Source: Welwitschia mirabilis (lineage: Eukaryota; Gnetophyta; Gnetopsida; Welwitschiales). From it: a stretch of DNA of 64,000 nt. Below, one piece after another: positions 61,151-64,000 of the stretch (the stretch's first letter is position 1; each line of letters opens with the position of its first letter). The translations under genes and the position numbers were made by a program. Under the pieces are notes generated by a model, which saw only the letters and a list, made by a program, of their open reading frames with translations, did not search any database and was not told the origin of the DNA. Location: the NCBI GenBank assembly GCA_051453625.1, contig JBOZIK010000001.1, positions 199,195,378-199,259,377 of the forward strand, read 5' to 3'.

Positions 61151-61399
61151 CGTATTATAGTATCTATTCCTGTAATATCTTCATGAGTCCAAGCAAATGC
61201 ATTAGTCTATTTTATCAACATTCTTTTCAATTTTTTCTTCCAGGAATGTCTTTTAACGTCTTTACTAAATGTAAGGTAACTAAACTGTCTTCCAAAGCTC
61301 TAACAAGATATTATACATCATTTTCTCTTTTCTTTTAAAAATTCCCCACTATCTTACTTCTCATTAAAAATGGTAAGGGATCATTTATTGCTCCTTTAG

Positions 61400-62640
61400 T
61401 TGAACTATTTTCAATAATTTTTCCATTTTTTCTAATTTATTTTTTCTTAGAAGGTGAATTATAATGATGACTTCTACCTAACCTAGTTCTAACAACTTTA
61501 CAACTAGCTTTTCTTAAATTTAATTAGGGTTGCACAGGTATAAAACGTTCTTTAGGTTTCTTCTCCTTATCTAGTTATAGATTATAACTAGAATCTCCTT
61601 CTCAATTTCTCTAGCTCCTAAAATAATCATATTATTATTATTTCTTAGAGTACATACATCTCTAAATTTGAGTTTTCTTTCTATTTTCACATTTTATAGT
61701 TTCGTTAGGATAAGGCTTCTTCTTAATTTGAGGAGTATTGTTAAGATTATAATCAATTCTATTAATACATAAACATTCCATTAAAAATATTATCCATGGA
61801 TATTTTATAGGTTAATGGTTCTCCTTATTATAAGTTTCGACTTTCTCTTCTTGTTTTAATTGATTAATCTCTCCTCTAAGAACTTATATTCTTTTATTAG
61901 TCTTTTTAAGCATGCTTGGTTTCTATTTCTTTCTCTATCAGAACTTCATTAATCTTCCTCTTTCCTTTCTCTTTATTTTGAGCCCATCCCTCACTCATTC
62001 TGTATAATTTATCTATACTAGTTTTAATCTCTTAAGTGTTATTATTCCTATTGCTTCCCCTATAGAAATATCTAACTTTTCTAAAGAGTCACTTTGTAGA
62101 CCTCTTAACAAGGCTCTCACTCATTATCTAATAGTTATCTTATGATTAGAACATCTTACTGGTAGAATCTAGTATCTATCCATGAATTCATCAAATTTAT
62201 CATGTTCTTTCTATTTGACATTTAAAATTTTATCTCTTAGATCTTCAATGAAATTAATAAGTTAATATTCTCTTAAAAATATTAATCTTAGAGAGTTCTA
62301 GGTTTTACAAGCATAATTTGAAAAATCAATGAAACCATAACTGAGCATCTCCCTTTAAGAAAAAAAAAGAAAATGTATCAAGAAATCTGAGTTGGTTTCT
62401 AAGTAGTTAGCCTTGCAAAAAGAATAAAAAATACTGAGATACATCATAGGTTCCTCATTTGTTTTACCTTCAAAAGTGGGAATATTAGTAGTATTTATAT
62501 TTCTTATCTTATCAAGAGTTTTCAAGACTAAAGGAGCTATAGGGTTAGGTGTGTGAGATGTATAAAAATCAATACATAAAGGAGTAGAATCAACTGCCTT
62601 CTTTTCATTCCATTCAAACACCTCTAGTTCTTATAGTTTT
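61400..62640 (-). pseudogene. Gag of the Tat-type element
   Basis: A clean minus-strand frame of 88 codons at 62355-62621 reads MFEWNEKKAVDSTPLCIDFY, IPTFEGKTNEEPMMYLSIFY and FCKANYLETNSDFLIHF, fitting the N-terminal gag block (I-P-x-F-x-G-x-x-x-EDP) of Ty3/gypsy elements. Further down, INFIEDLRDKILNVK and KEHDKFDEFMDRY near 62180-62260 and VRALLRGLQSDSLEKL near 62080-62130 match the segment around the 'yNGL' block. The rest down to 61400 holds a Lys/Glu-rich helical part and presumably the protease, which I cannot read. Confidence 0.65.
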
Positions 62641-62889
62641 ATCTTCTTGTTTGAGCATGTATCAATAGGTCTATTCTATGTTATAACTTTTTTGGACCTC
62701 TCTTAAGTATTTTCATATCCTTAATGGAGTCAAAGGGAGTAATCTCTATTATTACTATATCACTAGTTGCTTTATTTAACTTATATTTTTTAGGATTCTA
62801 GACATAATGTCCATTTTCATCCCTCCATCATCCTTAGTGATCTCTTCTTAAAATGGACTTTATTATTTCAAATAAAAGGGTAGAAATGT

Positions 62890-62905
62890 CCTTCTTCTAG
62901 CACCA
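62890..62905 (-). other. Primer binding site of the Tat-type element
   Basis: The plus strand reads ccttcttctagcacca, that is TGGTGCTAGAAGAAGG on the element strand, a few bases after the LTR edge. A nearly identical site (ctccttctagtacca) is at 63981-63995. It is not the initiator Met type; I cannot name the tRNA from sequence alone. Confidence 0.6.
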
Positions 62906-62911
62906 AAATAA

Positions 62912-63607
62912 TAGGCTTATAATTTAATTGAGAGTTCTATAAAATAACTAACTAATTTTAACAAAATACTCAATAATAAATGATTATAGTACCAAAATAT
63001 TAGAAAAACCTGCAACTAAATTACCCTACACATGCAAACTTTAATCATTAATAATTTTTATATGAAGTTTACATTTTTACTTTTAACTCAAATAAAGACT
63101 CTTATTATTTCATCAGAATACATACTTTATCAAGAATGTTTATTCTTAGCAAAATGGCATTCTAATAGTTTCTCTACTTATGAACAACAATTTATAGGAT
63201 GTGGAGAAATGAAAGTAAATGGAATGAAGAAAACATATCCAAATTATATACACTAATTATTCATAATAAATATACTATCTTAATATTAACTCTAGAAAAG
63301 GTTAATATTAAGAATAAGAAAATAACAGTGTGCAACATTTTTAAATTACACACTCAGTAACACAAGATCCTTTTCAAAATAACATAGCTTGTATTACTAT
63401 TACAAAAATACACTACTTAGCCACTTCCTATGTTTTTACAATAGGTACAGTAGTTAGGAAGTTACTTTGTAGTTCTTCCAACATGATCTCCTTTCCTTAG
63501 AAGTGTTTTTCAGTCCTTCTTCAAGTTTTTAAAAAGATCTTCTTGTCTTATCTATAATGCATATTTAAAGATGTTGTTGTAGCAAGTTTTTAATCCCCTT
63601 TTTGTGT
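62912..63607 (-). repeat. 5' LTR of the Tat-type element
   Basis: It is the partner of 50781-51480 with the same block order. It is cut by the 100-N gap 63608-63707, so its promoter end is missing. A 74-codon open stretch at 63032-63256 lies inside the LTR and is not a gene. Confidence 0.75.
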
Positions 63608-63707
63608 NNNNNNNNNNNNNNNNNNNNNNNNNNNNNNNNNNNNNNNNNNNNNNNNNNNNNNNNNNNNNNNNNNNNNNNNNNNNNNNNNNNNNNNNNNNNN
63701 NNNNNNN

Positions 63708-64000
63708 CCCTTTAGGTCTTCGTAATTTTTCTTTTCCTATTTGATATTATATCAATAGGTCTATTTTATGTTGTAACTCTTATTAACTTCTCTTAAGTGT
63801 TTTTATATCCTCCATGAAGTCATAGGAATCAATCTTAGTTCTTATTGCATCATTAATTGCTTCATCCAATTTATATTTTTTAGGATTTTGGACATATTGT
63901 CCCTTTTCATCCCTTCATTATTGTTGGTTATGTTTTTTTAGAAAGATCTTCATTGTTTTAATCAAAAGACTAGAAGGGCCCTCCTTCTAGTACCAAAATG
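63708..64000 (-). repeat. Second copy of the Tat-type leader
   Basis: It matches 62620-62910: atatcaataggtctatttta, ctcttaagtgttttta, atttatattttttaggattt, a cattttcatccct-like block, and the final ccttctagtaccaaaa. The last two bases of the window (TG at 63999) are where the next LTR should begin. So a second element, or a tandem copy sharing the LTR at 62912-63607, starts here. Confidence 0.7.

Larger units (their letters stand above)
50781..63607 (-). mobile_element. Large Tat/Athila-type Ty3/gypsy element
   Basis: Running from high to low coordinates: 5' LTR (62912-63607 and into a gap), primer site (complement 62890-62905), gag (61400-62640), RT (60430-61150), RNase H (59900-60430), integrase (58370-59640), an antisense ORF (56398-58130 on the plus strand), a repeat-rich stretch (55440-56240), a sense extra ORF (52460-54440) and the 3' LTR (from 50781). 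About 12 kb, with a 6-7 kb stretch between pol and the 3' LTR, which fits the Tat lineage; RT and RNase H motifs also fit Tat/Athila rather than chromoviruses. All ORFs carry stops. Confidence 0.8.

Noticed and set aside
517-64000. tRNA or rRNA genes
   Set aside because: I looked for conserved tRNA arms and rRNA core phrases and saw none; primer-site matches belong to retroelements.

Overview
This is a fragment of a plant nuclear genome. The first 516 bases are the 3' end of a GC-rich pentatricopeptide-repeat (PPR) gene of the DYW class, a family of organelle RNA editing factors largely confined to land plants. Everything after it is strongly AT-rich, non-genic DNA made of very old, decayed, partly nested transposable elements. 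No other intact host gene, tRNA or rRNA is visible. The heavy AT drift and the large number of old elements would fit a slow-turnover genome such as a gymnosperm (a gnetophyte like Welwitschia is one candidate), but the sequence does not prove this.

Layout: 1-516 PPR-DYW gene end; 517-1150 its flank; 1137-1900 an LTR-like end; 1900-3460 and 9305-10850 two halves of one L1-type LINE (minus strand), split by a plus-strand Ty3/gypsy LTR element at 3461-9304 that carries both LTRs, a primer binding site, about 24 copies of a roughly 100-bp tandem repeat, and an integrase remnant; 10850-15058 unassigned; 15059-20860 a minus-strand Ty3/gypsy element with gag, RT, RNase H and integrase remnants; 20860-25800 LTR-like and unassigned DNA; 25830-27800 plus-strand gag-protease of an Athila/Tat-like element that stops before RT; 28000-33650 mixed repeats and one coding-like remnant; 33690-34870 a second tandem array with a 90-bp unit; 35131-36590 unassigned; 36596-45230 a family of long direct repeats (copies at 36.6, 38.5 and 43.7 kb) around a degraded interior; 46340-47160 an isolated LTR related to the one at 15 kb; 47325-48460 a tandemly duplicated coding-like segment; 48850-50650 a second, non-L1-like LINE (minus); 50781-63607 a large minus-strand Tat/Athila-type Ty3/gypsy element with LTRs, gag, RT, RNase H, integrase, a sense extra ORF and an antisense extra ORF; 63708-64000 a second copy of that element's leader.

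In the reading frames I followed, most stop codons sit where the family has Gln, Trp or Arg, and LTR and primer-site mismatches are mostly transitions. This points to long-term deamination of methylated cytosine rather than recent damage. None of the elements looks able to move.

Assembly gaps (runs of N): 7411-7420, 8726-8825, 28004-28432, 29330-29429, 29692-29791, 30291-30390, 30657-30827, 34871-35130, 38442-38546, 39760-39859, 40230-40946, 41473-41572, 42728-42827, 43069-43168, 44214-44223, 46573-46672, 51824-51923, 53276-53375, 55165-55264, 57133-57232, 59440-59539, 63608-63707. Most of the 100-N gaps are flanked on both sides by nearly the same sequence, so copy numbers next to them are unreliable. 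Nothing here could be proven to be a new functional system. The most unusual items are the nested LINE/LTR structure with its internal satellite-like array, the extra ORFs of the 51-63 kb element, and the non-L1 LINE.
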